Program-made: the position numbers and the translations under genes
Part shown: positions 8,207-16,996 of the stretch, piece by piece
How positions within the stretch are numbered: the first letter of the stretch is position 1
Layout: every line of letters begins with the position of its first letter
Origin: Palsa-504 sp963744575
GTDB taxonomy: Bacteria > Actinomycetota > Actinomycetes > Streptosporangiales > Streptosporangiaceae
DNA length: 64,000 nt
Reading direction: 5' to 3'
Assembly (NCBI GenBank): GCA_963744575.1
Contig: CAVUUF010000006.1
Location: 62,001-126,000, forward strand
Notes under the pieces: generated by a model
Seen by the model: the letters and a program-made list of their open reading frames with translations, nothing else
Databases searched by the model: none
Told to the model about the DNA's origin: nothing

Positions 8207-9448
8207 ATGCACGAACGGCCCGATGTCCGTCTTCCGCTGTCCCGCGGCTGCCCATTCCGCGTGCCGCCGGAATACGGCCGGCTGCGCGGCGAACGAGGCC
8301 TGGCCACGGCCGAACTGCCAGGCGGCATGCTGGCCTGGCTGGTGACGCGGCTGGACGATGCGCGCATGGCTCTGTCGGCGCCCAGGTTCACCGCCGACCG
8401 CTCGGACCCGTCATTCCCGATGCCGCAGACACGGCCCGTTCCGGCGGGGGCGCCGCGGCCCGCGCTCACGGCCGCCCAGCGCCGGGCCCGCAGCCGGGGA
8501 GCGTCGCTGATCGGCATGGACCCGCCGGAACACACGGCGGCGCGACGCGCAGTGATCAGCGAGTTCACCGCCCGGCGGGTGCAGCGGCTGCGGCCCCGAA
8601 TCCAGCAGATCGTCGACGAGCAGGTCGACGCGATGCTGGGCGCCGGGCCACCCACCGACCTAGTGCCGGCGCTGTCCTTGCCGGTGCCATCGCAGGTCAT
8701 CTGCGAGCTGCTGGGGGTGCCGTACGCGCGGCACGAGTTCTTCCAGTCCCACAGCGCGATGCTGCTTAGTCACCAGGTGGCTGCCGAGCAGCGGTTCGAG
8801 GCGCTGAGGGAACTGTTCGGCTTCCTGGACGAGCTGGTCTTGGCGGAAGAAGCCGCCCCGGGTGACAACCTGCTCGGCCGGCAGGTCATGCGGCGGGCCA
8901 CCGCCACCGACGACGACCACCGCGACCTGGTCAGCCTGGCGTTCTTGCTGCTGGTGGCCGGACACGAGACCACGGCCAACATGATCTCGCTCGGCGTGCT
9001 GGCCATGCTGGCCGAACCCGCGGAGCTGGTGGCCGCGGTCACGGACCCGGACCGGGCCCCGGTCGCGGTGGAGGAGATGCTGCGGTACTTCTCCATCGCT
9101 GACATTGGCACCGGCCGCTTGGCGCTGGCTGAGACCGAGATCGGCGGCACCCTGGTCGGAGACGGCGAGGGCGTGATCATCTCCTTGCTGGCCGCCAACC
9201 ATGATCCCGCGGCGTTCCCGGACCCAGGCCGACTCGACCCGGCGCGCTGGAACCGACCGCACGTGGCCTTCGGGTTCGGCCCGCACCAGTGCCTCGGACA
9301 GAGCCTGGCCCGCGCCGAGCTTGAGATCGTGTACGCGACGTTGTTCCGCCGGATTCCCGGGCTGCGGCTGGCCGTCACGCTGGACGAGCTTGCGGTCAAG
9401 GACGACGGGTTCGTCTACGGGCTGCACGAACTGCCCGTCACCTGGTAA
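8207..9448 (+). CDS. Cytochrome P450
   Basis: 413 residues from ATG 8207, the usual length of a soluble bacterial P450. I-helix oxygen-activation motif AGHETTAN near residue 250; K-helix ExxR as EEMLRYFS near 289; haem ligand Cys near 361 in FGFGPHQCLGQSLARAE. This is a class I haem monooxygenase that would need ferredoxin and ferredoxin reductase from elsewhere; neither is adjacent. The sequence style resembles the CYP105/CYP107 group that modifies natural products or xenobiotics. The open frame extends 369 bases further upstream, but HERPDVRLPLSRGCPF is a typical P450 start. Confidence 0.93.
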   Translation: MHERPDVRLPLSRGCPFRVPPEYGRLRGERGLATAELPGGMLAWLVTRLDDARMALSAPRFTADRSDPSFPMPQTRPVPAGAPRPALTAAQRRARSRGASLIGMDPPEHTAARRAVISEFTARRVQRLRPRIQQIVDEQVDAMLGAGPPTDLVPALSLPVPSQVICELLGVPYARHEFFQSHSAMLLSHQVAAEQRFEALRELFGFLDELVLAEEAAPGDNLLGRQVMRRATATDDDHRDLVSLAFLLLVAGHETTANMISLGVLAMLAEPAELVAAVTDPDRAPVAVEEMLRYFSIADIGTGRLALAETEIGGTLVGDGEGVIISLLAANHDPAAFPDPGRLDPARWNRPHVAFGFGPHQCLGQSLARAELEIVYATLFRRIPGLRLAVTLDELAVKDDGFVYGLHELPVTW

Positions 9449-9768
9449 CCCTCCGGCCAGGCCCATGAAGGCGCGCCGACACTACTGGCGGAGCCGAGTC
9501 GAACGTGCCCTAACGCTTAATACACGGCCGACTCTTGCGTTTGGCGAAGAGCATCTCCGCATGCATATCGTCCAGCTCTGCCCGCACGCTGACCAGACGC
9601 CAACTTGCATAACGCGACTCAGGAGACCTGGCCTTACGGGGCCGTCTGACGGAGGTACCGTAGAGCAGGTGCGGTCGTCAGGGTAGGCCCTGGCCGCGGC
9701 CTCGTTGCTCCAGACCCTGGCGATGTGAGCTCCGAGCGGTGTACTCAGGAGACGCCCAGGAGGAGACC
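9449..9768 (+). other. Intergenic upstream of the ABC exporter
   Basis: 320 bases with no supported gene. One frame (… MHIVQLCPHADQTPT …) looks mildly protein-like but has no clear start and ends at 9686; I do not call it. Confidence 0.35.
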
Positions 9769-10728
9769 GTGGACGCTGTCGTCGTGGAGGATCTGCGGAA
9801 GAGCTATGGCGACACCCGCGCCGTGGCCGGAGTGAGCTTTACCGTCAGGTACGGGGAGATCTTCTCCCTGCTCGGGCCGAACGGCGCTGGCAAGACGACG
9901 GTGCTGGAGATCCTTGAGGGATATCGGCAGGCAGACCAGGGCAAGGTCGTGGTCGCCGGCTTCGATCCGGGTGACGGGCGCACCGGGCGGCAGCTGCGCG
10001 AGCACATCGGCCTGGTGCTCCAGGAGCTCGCGGTGGAGCCGTACCTGACCGTGCGCGAGTCGATCTCCCGCAACGCGGGCTACTACCCCAATCCGCGCGA
10101 TGTCGGCGAGGTGATCGGGCTCGTCGGCCTCACCGGCAAGGAGAAGAGCAAGGTCAAGTCGCTGTCCGGCGGGCAGAAGCGGCGGCTGGATCTCGCCCTC
10201 GGCATCATCGGGAACCCCAGGGTCCTGTTCCTCGACGAGCCGACGACCGGCTTCGACCCGAGCGCCCGGCGCGGCGCCTGGGAGGTCATCAGGGGGCTTT
10301 CCGGCCTGGGCACCACGATCCTGCTCACCACCCATTACATGGACGAGGCGCAGGAGCTCGCCGACCGGGTTGCCGTCATCTCCGGCGGCAAGATCATCGA
10401 AGAGGGAACGCCCGCCACGCTCGGCGGGCGCGACCTGGCCCGCGCGCGGATCAGCTTCGCCCTCCCCGGCGGGTATTCCGCGGCGGACCTTCCGGTCCAG
10501 GCCGCTGCCGGCGAGAACGGCCGGCTGGTCGTCGAGGCCGACGAGCCGACCGGGCTGCTGCACCGGCTGACCGGATGGGCTCTGGACCACGGCACGACGC
10601 TGCCAGGGCTCACCGTAGACCGACCGAGCCTGGAGGACATCTACCTGAGCCTGACGGCCGCGCAGGACGCCGCCGCCGCCCCCGAAGACGCACCGGCGCC
10701 GCGGCGCAGGATGGGAAGGCGCAGATGA
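9769..10728 (+). CDS. DrrA-like ABC transporter ATP-binding protein
   Basis: 319 residues from GTG 9769, preceded by AGGAGGAG. Walker A GPNGAGKTT near residue 37, signature LSGGQKRRLDLALG near 131, Walker B LFLDEPTTGFDP near 153, and His switch TTHYMDEAQELADR. The C-terminal extension (ISFALPGGY … TVDRPSLEDIYLSLT) is typical of the daunorubicin-resistance (DrrA/CcmA) subgroup. The ATP-binding half of an exporter; its stop overlaps the permease start (ATGA), so the two are translationally coupled. Substrate unknown; drugs, lipids and peptides are all moved by this group. Confidence 0.9.
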   Translation: MDAVVVEDLRKSYGDTRAVAGVSFTVRYGEIFSLLGPNGAGKTTVLEILEGYRQADQGKVVVAGFDPGDGRTGRQLREHIGLVLQELAVEPYLTVRESISRNAGYYPNPRDVGEVIGLVGLTGKEKSKVKSLSGGQKRRLDLALGIIGNPRVLFLDEPTTGFDPSARRGAWEVIRGLSGLGTTILLTTHYMDEAQELADRVAVISGGKIIEEGTPATLGGRDLARARISFALPGGYSAADLPVQAAAGENGRLVVEADEPTGLLHRLTGWALDHGTTLPGLTVDRPSLEDIYLSLTAAQDAAAAPEDAPAPRRRMGRRR

Positions 10729-11522
10729 GCAGCCAGGCAGCGGCCGCCGGGGCGCCGGCACGCCGCAACACCGCGGCCCTGGTGTGGCACCAGGTCCGCT
10801 ATGAGCAGCTAAGCTTCTGGCGCAATCCGCAGAGCGCCTTCTTCATCTTCGCCTTCCCGCTTCTCTTCTTCGCCATCCTGGCCGGCGTGTTCGGGAACGT
10901 GACGCTCGCCAGAATCGGCGGCAGACCTGTCACCGGGCTGCAGTACTACACCTCCACCATCGTGGCGGTGTCGGTGATGGGCGCCTGCTACTCACAGCTG
11001 GCCGTCACGCTGTCACTGCGCCGCCAGGAGGGCATACTCAAGCGGCTGCGCGGCACTCCGCTGCCCGCCTGGGTGATGTTCGTCGGGCTGGTGGCGCACT
11101 GCGTCATGGTCAGCCTCATCGACGCGGCGCTGATCGTGGGGATGGGCCTGCTGTACGGGGTGCCGATGCCAGGCCACTGGGCCGCCATCATCGTCACGCT
11201 GGTCATTGGCGCGGCCGCGTTCTGCGCGCTGGGAGTCGCGGTCGCCAGCCTCATCAGCAACGCGGAGGCCGCGCCGGCGGTGGTGCAGTTCGTCTTCTTC
11301 CCGCTCGTGTTCATCTCCGGCACCTACTTCCTGATCACCTCCCGGTTCCTCAATGACCTGGCGGGTGTTTTCCCGGTCCGGCCGTTCAACCAGGCACTGC
11401 TGAACCCGTTCGCCCTGGACCGCGGATTCGCGGGCCGCCAGCTGCTGGTCCTCGCGATCTGGGGGGTAGCGGGCGGCTTTGTCGCGATCAGGCGATTCCG
11501 CTGGGACCCCAGGCCCGAGTGA
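10725..11522 (+). CDS. ABC-2 type transporter permease (DrrB-like)
   Basis: 265 residues from ATG 10725, which overlaps the stop of the ATPase gene. A cytoplasmic amphipathic start (LVWHQVRYEQLSFWRNPQSA) is followed by about six membrane segments, including FFIFAFPLLFFAILAGV, YYTSTIVAVSVMGACY and VVQFVFFPLVFISGTYF, as in ABC-2 permeases. Together with the preceding ATPase it forms a complete two-gene exporter. The nearby P450 suggests, but does not show, a link to a small-molecule substrate. Confidence 0.9.
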   Translation: MSSQAAAAGAPARRNTAALVWHQVRYEQLSFWRNPQSAFFIFAFPLLFFAILAGVFGNVTLARIGGRPVTGLQYYTSTIVAVSVMGACYSQLAVTLSLRRQEGILKRLRGTPLPAWVMFVGLVAHCVMVSLIDAALIVGMGLLYGVPMPGHWAAIIVTLVIGAAAFCALGVAVASLISNAEAAPAVVQFVFFPLVFISGTYFLITSRFLNDLAGVFPVRPFNQALLNPFALDRGFAGRQLLVLAIWGVAGGFVAIRRFRWDPRPE

Positions 11523-12049
11523 TGCCAGGCGGCCGTCCGGCTCACCCTCACTGAACGCAGGCAGACAGCTCGGCCGCTGGCGCACCCTCGACGGCCTCGC
11601 CGACTTCGCGATCGTCCAGTCCTCCCTGTCCACCGCCGCCAAATGGAGCCTGACCAAGCCCGACACCATATTAAGGCCGCCGCCGAATCCAAAGCCTGAC
11701 TTCGGCCAGATAGAGCACCATCGTGGGCGGTAGATGAACCAGTTTCACGCACGGCAAGAGTGCTGCGCAGCGTCAGGACACATTGGCTGGCGGGCCGTGA
11801 TGCCACTGTCAAATTCTTGACGGGCCGTTCTGACTTCCCCCCAGGGACACGACCTCTCATGCCGCTGAGAAGTGGATTGGAGAGCGCTCCGGCGCCAGGA
11901 CCGCTCGGAAAGGTGTGGCTTTGCGCAGCCGGGTTAACGTGCGGCGGATGCGGTGCGTGGTCAGTGCCGCCTGGATGTCGGTACGGTGATCATCCGCGTG
12001 CCGGGCGGCGATCTGCGCCAGGCGCCGGATCATGCCATCCCCGGCGGGG
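11523..12049. other. Intergenic; possible gene scraps
   Basis: A plus-strand piece at about 11560-11670 reads GRWRTLDGLADFAIVQSSLS and a minus-strand piece at about 11860-12040 reads IRRLAQIAARHADDHRTDIQ. Both have coding-like composition but no start, and no family I know. They may be decayed gene ends. Nothing else was seen. Confidence 0.35.
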
Positions 12050-12499
12050 TTACTCGTTCGCCAGGTCTTTCCACGTCCTGCCGCTACGCACGCTCCTTGG
12101 CTGCTCGGCCACGATGTCCGAACCCGGTTGCGCGTGGTCATCACGGGTCTTGACCAAAATCCAGCGGCGCTCGCCGGTGCGGGTCAAGGCGAATCCCCCG
12201 GCGAGCTTGCTGCCGCGCAGCAGGACGGACAGATGGCCAGGCTCATCACGGATGACCTCAGCGTCGCCCTCATCCCAGATGATGACCGCGCCGGTACCGC
12301 GTTCCTGCCCGGCCCGGACCCCCTCATAGTCCCCGGCGGCCAGGGAGTGGTCCTCGACCGGCACGGCCAGCCGCCGGATACGGGGATCCAGCGACGGCCC
12401 TTTGGGAACCGCCCACGAGCGCAGGACCTCGCCGATCTGGATCCGGAGATCGAAATGCAACGTCGTCGCGTCGTGGAGCTGCACCACAAAGCGGGACAT
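12050..12499 (-). CDS. Stand-alone LigD-type 3'-phosphoesterase domain protein
   Basis: 149 residues, ending at 12050. It matches the PE domain of bacterial DNA ligase D: FVVQLHDATTLHFDLRI holds the His, His-x-Asp and Arg that form the Mn site, SWAVPKGPSLDP follows, and VEDHSLAAGDYEGV supplies another conserved His. The domain trims 3' phosphates and 3' ribonucleotides during end joining. Here there is no ligase or polymerase domain, a known minimal arrangement in archaea and some actinomycetes. ATG 12499 is chosen; a GTG at 12505 is equally possible, and neither has a strong ribosome binding site. No Ku gene is in the window. Confidence 0.8.
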   Translation of the reverse strand: MSRFVVQLHDATTLHFDLRIQIGEVLRSWAVPKGPSLDPRIRRLAVPVEDHSLAAGDYEGVRAGQERGTGAVIIWDEGDAEVIRDEPGHLSVLLRGSKLAGGFALTRTGERRWILVKTRDDHAQPGSDIVAEQPRSVRSGRTWKDLANE

Positions 12500-12505
12500 C
12501 GTCAC

Positions 12506-13396
12506 GGCGCGACTTTACAGTCGGGCACAGTCGCGCGCATCATCGGCACTGCCGCCTTGCTCAGGAGTCAGCCACGCGGCGAAGCCGCGGAGCGGAGAGT
12601 CCTGTGTATCCAGCGGCACATGATTGGTTTAACGTTAGTCACTCCCGCGCGGTCCGATTTAGACCCCTCAGCTTGTTGTCGTGGGTCGGAAGCCGGGCTT
12701 GTGGTCGTCATCGCCAGGCCTAGCCAAGCGGACGGAGCCGATGTGGCAGGCGGTGGAGGCGCCAGCGTGAAAAACACCGCTTGGGCTTAGGGGGTGCGGA
12801 TGTGGTCTGGTCTGTTTCCCTGCATCACTCCATCGACGGAGACCTGGGTGGTGGTCGTCAGTTTCATGATCGCGGTTCCGTTCTCCTTGGGGGCGCCCCT
12901 CGTGGGCGGCCGCTCACCCCTGCTACGAACACCTCCGCCCCGATCCGACACCGCCCCCGGGATTTCTTCCGAGGACTTTCTGGTACGCCGGTTGTAAGCG
13001 ATCCGACAGCGCGACGGTTTCCGGGGCGACTGCGCGCCACTTCCTCATGTGCGCGCCCAGTGCGGACGAGCTCTGGGACTAGATCGATCGCGAAGACCCT
13101 GACTCGTCGTCCGCGCATGCCGCGATGGGGTGTAAGCGCCCGGCTGGGGAGCACCGGCCCGCTCGCTGCGGCCGCCTCTGCTCAGCACCAGGCTTACAAG
13201 ATCGCTCGCCCGCGGGGAACAGCTCCGCTAGCGGCCGGTAGCTGGCCGGCGTGGCCGTGGCCTAAGATCACCCGTGTGTGCCTTGCCCGGTCGCAGCCTT
13301 GGAGGCCAACCTGAATGATTCCGCGAGGTCAGGGGCTCGGCAGAGCCACCAGCCCGAGCCGCTGTCCGAGGCGGTCGACGCGAAAGGAACCCGCCC
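12506..13396. other. Gene-poor stretch holding the DHFR-family stub
   Basis: Apart from the 26-residue stub at 12787-12867 I see no supported gene. The longest frames (12781-13314 plus, 12864-13154 minus) are Arg/Pro-rich, lack domain features and look like chance frames in high-GC DNA. Confidence 0.4.
12787..12867 (-). pseudogene. N-terminal scrap of a dihydrofolate-reductase-family protein
   Basis: 27 codons from ATG 12867 to a TAA at 12787. The peptide begins MKLTTTTQVSVDGVMQGN, the conserved start of the RibD C-terminal/DHFR-like family (YyaP-type). It stops after 26 residues, while the family needs about 180. AAGGAG lies upstream (about 14 bases from the ATG). This is the stub of a deleted gene. 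Confidence 0.6.
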
Positions 13397-14141
13397 ATGC
13401 CTAACGAGGGAGCAGGCGACCCTGGCAACCGGGCAAGCACGAACGCTGACCTCGCCGGGGCCGCAGGTCCCGGCTCGGTCGATGGCCGCCACCTGCTGCT
13501 GGTCGGCGCGGGGCCTGGCCTTGGCATGGCCGTGGCACGCCGCTTCGCCGCCGGCGGCTACCGGGTGACCCTGGTGGCGCGCAGCACGGACGGCCTGCGC
13601 GACCTCGCCGGCGACCTTGGCCGGTACCGGTGCCACGATCAGCACCATCGCGGCCGATGCCAGCGATCCCGATGGCCTGGGCGCCCGGATGAGGGAGCTC
13701 TATCGCGGAAATGGCGCACCGGGCGTCATCGTCTATAACGCCGTCATGGGAGCTCCGGACCGGCTGCTGAGCTCGACTGCCGCCCACCTCCAGGCGGCGT
13801 ATTCAGTCGATGTCATCAGCGCCATCGTCGTCGTGCAGGTGGCCGCCCCGGCCATGCGGGCCGCCGGCTCCGGGACCATCCTCGTCACCGGGGGCGGGTT
13901 CGCCGACCACCCGGTCCCGGCCCTGGCGACCGTTTCCCTCGGCAAGGCGGCTCTGCGGTCGGCCGCGACAATGCTCGGCGCTGACCTGGAACTGGACGGC
14001 ATCCGCGTGGCCACGCTGACGATCGCCGGGCAGATAGTCGCAGGTACTTCCTTTGACCCCGAGCGTATCGCCGAACGCTACTGGGAGGTTGTCCACGCGG
14101 ACGGTCCATGGCAGGCAGAATTCCGGTTTACCGGCGAGTAG
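13397..14141 (+). pseudogene. Short-chain dehydrogenase/reductase, frameshifted
   Basis: The first frame from ATG 13397 holds the NAD(P)-binding glycine motif GAGPGLGMAVARRFAAGG and runs to about 13615. The second frame picks up at once with AGTGATISTIAADASDP, then VIVYNAVMG (the NAG-like strand) and GTILVTGGGFADHP, and ends at 14141. One extra base near 13615-13625 would account for the change. The second part lacks the usual Tyr-xxx-Lys: the region reads ATVSLGKAALRSAA, with Lys but no Tyr four residues before it. So either this is an atypical SDR, or it had diverged before it broke. Confidence 0.8.
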
Positions 14142-14700
14142 GCGACCTCTTACGGACGCGGCCAGGGAAGGCTGATCGTGGCATCTGCGCGTCTTGCCAC
14201 AAGATGCCTTCGAGAGCCCTCCCTCCTGCCACCGCAGCTGGGATCTGTGTGCCCATCGAGCTAGACTTCCTCAGCTGCATCATGCGCGCGCAATCGGCGA
14301 TCTGAACTGGTGGCGACGGGCGAATGGGCACGTTGCGTGGTGGCCGGCCGGATCGGCTGGATGGCCTGAGATCGCTCGCCGCGTTCAGCCGTGGCCAGAG
14401 AGGAAGGCGCAGGCCGGATGCCCATCGCTGACCGCATGACGCCTCCCGGCCGCGACGTAAACCCTGTGCCATTGGGGTCAGCACTCAGGACCTCCGCCCG
14501 GTGGGTGATTGGATACGCCGGGCGAGGCAGTGCGGCCTCCGTGCGCTTGCTGTGAACTAACCGGCGGTTTCGGCCGTTTGAGTAGTAGGGCAGGTGTTGA
14601 TCATGGCTGTGCAAGGATCATCCGCACCGGCCTGTGACAGCGATCGCCACTGGCCGGGACGATGGCCCGGGACTGGGTGCCGGGATCGGGAGGCGCTCCG
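14142..14700. other. Intergenic with the second copy of the dispersed repeat
   Basis: 559 bases without a supported gene. Holds repeat copy B at 14312-14366. The 3' end contains the ribosome binding site and start region of the anti-sigma factor gene. Confidence 0.45.
14312..14366. repeat. Dispersed ~55-bp repeat, copy B
   Basis: Second copy of the element described at 7727-7782, in the same orientation. Confidence 0.75.
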
Positions 14701-15471
14701 GTGAACAGTCCCGGCCAATGCGCGCAGATCCGCCCGGAGCTGGGCGTCTACGTGCTCGGTGGGATCGCCCCGGCCGACCGCGCAGTGGTCGGCCAGCACC
14801 TGGCGTCGTGTCCTCGCTGCCGTGAGGAGGTCGCCGGACTCGCCGGGCTACCCGCCTTGCTACGCAAGGTGCCCGTCGCCGACGCCATGCAACTGCCGGG
14901 GGAACGCCCGTCCGATCACTCCGGGCCGCCGGAAGCACTCGTGGATGGGCTGGTCGGCCGGGCGGGCGCCGTTCGCCGTCGGCGTCGGCGGAGCCTGGCG
15001 GCAGCCGCCGCGGTCCTGGCCGCCGTGGCTGCCGTCGGGTGGGCGCTGCAGGTGTCGCATCCCGCCGCGCCGCCGCACCGGCCCGCGGCGGGCTGGTGGG
15101 CTGCGGCGGCCGAAGGGTATGACCCGGCGACCGGGGTGAGCGCGGACGTGCGTTACACGCCGCAGCCCTGGGGGACCGGACTGGAGGCCAGCGTCAGCGA
15201 TATCCGGCCCGGGACCTCCTGCCAGATCTGGGCTACCACCGTCAGCGGGCAGCAGGCGGCCGCCGGCGGCTGGACCGTCACGCGCAGCGACCCGCACGCG
15301 TGGTACCCCGCCTCCGCGCCGTTCCCGGCCGCCAGCCTGGCCAGCTTCCGCATAACCGCGCACGGCAACGTCCTGGTGACCATCGTGCTGCGTCCCGGCC
15401 CGCAGCCCACGTCAGCTCATGCCTCGAGCGGGCCCGCCTTGATCCCCCCACCTGACGCGACCTATAGGTGA
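14701..15471 (+). CDS. Zinc-finger anti-sigma factor, membrane-anchored
   Basis: 256 residues from GTG 14701, preceded by GGGAGG. The N-terminal region has the HC2 anti-sigma zinc-finger pattern: Cys in PGQCAQIRPELG and then HLASCPRCREEVAGL (HxxxCxxC). A single membrane helix follows a run of Arg (about residues 97-118), then an extracytoplasmic beta-rich domain of about 120 residues with one Cys. Proteins of this kind bind an ECF sigma factor at the inner membrane face and release it on an outside signal. No ECF sigma gene is next to it, which is unusual; the 559 bases upstream are empty. Confidence 0.8.
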   Translation: MNSPGQCAQIRPELGVYVLGGIAPADRAVVGQHLASCPRCREEVAGLAGLPALLRKVPVADAMQLPGERPSDHSGPPEALVDGLVGRAGAVRRRRRRSLAAAAAVLAAVAAVGWALQVSHPAAPPHRPAAGWWAAAAEGYDPATGVSADVRYTPQPWGTGLEASVSDIRPGTSCQIWATTVSGQQAAAGGWTVTRSDPHAWYPASAPFPAASLASFRITAHGNVLVTIVLRPGPQPTSAHASSGPALIPPPDATYR

Positions 15472-15688
15472 GGTAGCTGGTAACCGTTTGCGGTACATCT
15501 ACAGCGCGAGCAGCACCTGTACGACCGCCAAGCCCAGCACGATGGTCGCCAGCAGCGACTTGCGCGGGCCGGCCCGGTGACCTACGACACGCGTCTGCTG
15601 GACGCGGCCCGGACAGCTGGCGTGCCGGTGAGGGTGCGCGGCTGGCCGTGGTCTTCGCCGTCGCTGCCAGCCGGTATTGGCTGTGCCT
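15472..15688. pseudogene. Two tiny gene scraps: membrane-protein tail (-) and PIN-domain piece (+)
   Basis: On the minus strand, 15582-15499 reads GHRAGPRKSLLATIVLGLAVV and ends VQVLLAL then stop, the look of a final membrane helix. On the plus strand, about 15577-15632 reads VTYDTRLLDAARTAGVPV, which resembles the end of a VapC-type PIN domain. Both lack everything else. Low confidence for either family. Confidence 0.25.
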
Positions 15689-16708
15689 TCAGTTGCCGTC
15701 AGGCGCGGCGGCGGTCCGCGCGTGAGGCGTGCGGAACCTGAGCCACAAGAACAACAGCACCAGCGGCACCACCAGGCCGCCGATGCCGTAGGCGGCGAAG
15801 GCGGCGAAGCCGTCCAGGTGCCCGACCAGCCATCCGAAGTTCTGGCCGAAGAAGCCGGTGACGAACGTCAGCGGCAAGAAGACCGTGGCCAAGATGGTGA
15901 GCTGCTCCACGGTGGCGTTCTGCTGGACGCTGATCTTGTTCTGCTCGACCGAGATCACCGCCATGTTGGCCTCCAGCACCGTGCCCAGCAGGTCACGCTG
16001 GGCGGCGACCTCCTCGTTGACCAGCAGCAGGTGGTCCTGGACGTCCCGGATATATGGCTGCAGCGGCGCGGCTTCGGTGGCCCGCTCGATGGTGGTGACC
16101 ACGGCGAGCAGCGGGTGCACGGCGCGGTAGAAGTCGGTGGCCTCGCGGCGCAGCGAGTAGATCCGCTCGGTCGGCGCGACCGCGCCGGAGAACACGGTGG
16201 CCTCGACCTGGTCGATGTCGTGCTCGAGCCCGGCGATGACCGGCGCGTAGTCGTCCACCACCTGATCCAGGATCGCCCACAGCGCCGATGCGCTGCCCGC
16301 GGCCAGTAGCTCCGGCCGCTGCTCCAGCCGCTGCCGGGCGCCGCGCAGCCCGCTGGCCACGCCCTGCCGCACCGTGATCACGAAGGCCGGCGCGAGGAAG
16401 ACGCTGATCTCGCCGAACTGGACTTCCTCAGCGGCGTCGTCATAGCGCGCGGTGCGCAGGATGACCAGCCGCACGTCTCGGTCGTAGCTTTCGATCTTCG
16501 GCCGCAGGTGGAAGTTCTGCGCGTCCTCCACCGCCAGCTCGTGCAGGCCGAAGGTGTCCCGGACCTGGGCCAGCTCCTGTTCCCCGGGCTCGAACAACCC
16601 CAGCCAGACAAAGCCGCCCTCCGTGCACCGGGCCGCCGCCTCGGCCAGCGGCACCGCGCCCTCCTCGCGCCTGCGGCCGTCCACATAGTGCGCACAATCA
16701 ATGATCAT
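15689..16708 (-). CDS. CorA-family divalent metal transporter
   Basis: 339 residues from ATG 16708, with GGGAGG nine bases upstream. The long cytoplasmic part (beta/alpha domain, then a long helix with HDIDQVEATVF and LLVNEEVAAQRDLLGTVLEA) is followed by two C-terminal membrane helices (TVFLPLTFVTGFFGQNFGWLV and the Leu-rich segment before LRFRTPHAR), the CorA layout. The selectivity motif YGMN appears as FGQN, so Met is replaced by Gln. That is known in CorA-like branches, and the ion carried is uncertain (Mg, Zn or Co). Divergent from the redox fusion gene, with 288 bases shared upstream. Confidence 0.88.
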   Translation of the reverse strand: MIIDCAHYVDGRRREEGAVPLAEAAARCTEGGFVWLGLFEPGEQELAQVRDTFGLHELAVEDAQNFHLRPKIESYDRDVRLVILRTARYDDAAEEVQFGEISVFLAPAFVITVRQGVASGLRGARQRLEQRPELLAAGSASALWAILDQVVDDYAPVIAGLEHDIDQVEATVFSGAVAPTERIYSLRREATDFYRAVHPLLAVVTTIERATEAAPLQPYIRDVQDHLLLVNEEVAAQRDLLGTVLEANMAVISVEQNKISVQQNATVEQLTILATVFLPLTFVTGFFGQNFGWLVGHLDGFAAFAAYGIGGLVVPLVLLFLWLRFRTPHARTAAAPDGN

Positions 16709-16996
16709 CTCCTGGGACCTCCCTTTCGGCAGCCGGAACAGATATCCGCTACACAGCATGGCCGAATCCGGCCAGCAGGCGAAGACCGCCGGGTCTGCAG
16801 GCGGCCAACCGGGAAAGCCGGGCGACGGGCACCTGCCACGAGCGGACGACCTGCATTCGACCACGAACCCTGCCGATCCGCCTGTTCGCCGCTCCGGTCC
16901 GGGGGCATCCCGCAGTGGCACCCGGCCCCAGCCGGCGGGATGCCGGGGGGCCGGGTGGTCGTGGCTAGAATTGCCGTGATCTTCGGAGATCGGGGG

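Noticed and set aside
8207..11522. P450 plus DrrAB as a natural-product gene cluster
   Set aside because: No core biosynthetic gene (PKS, NRPS, terpene cyclase, RiPP) and a 320-base gap between them; not enough to call a cluster.
12781..13314. Plus-strand frame of 177 codons
   Set aside because: Arg/Pro-rich, no ribosome binding site, no domain; the minus strand holds a DHFR-family stub inside it.
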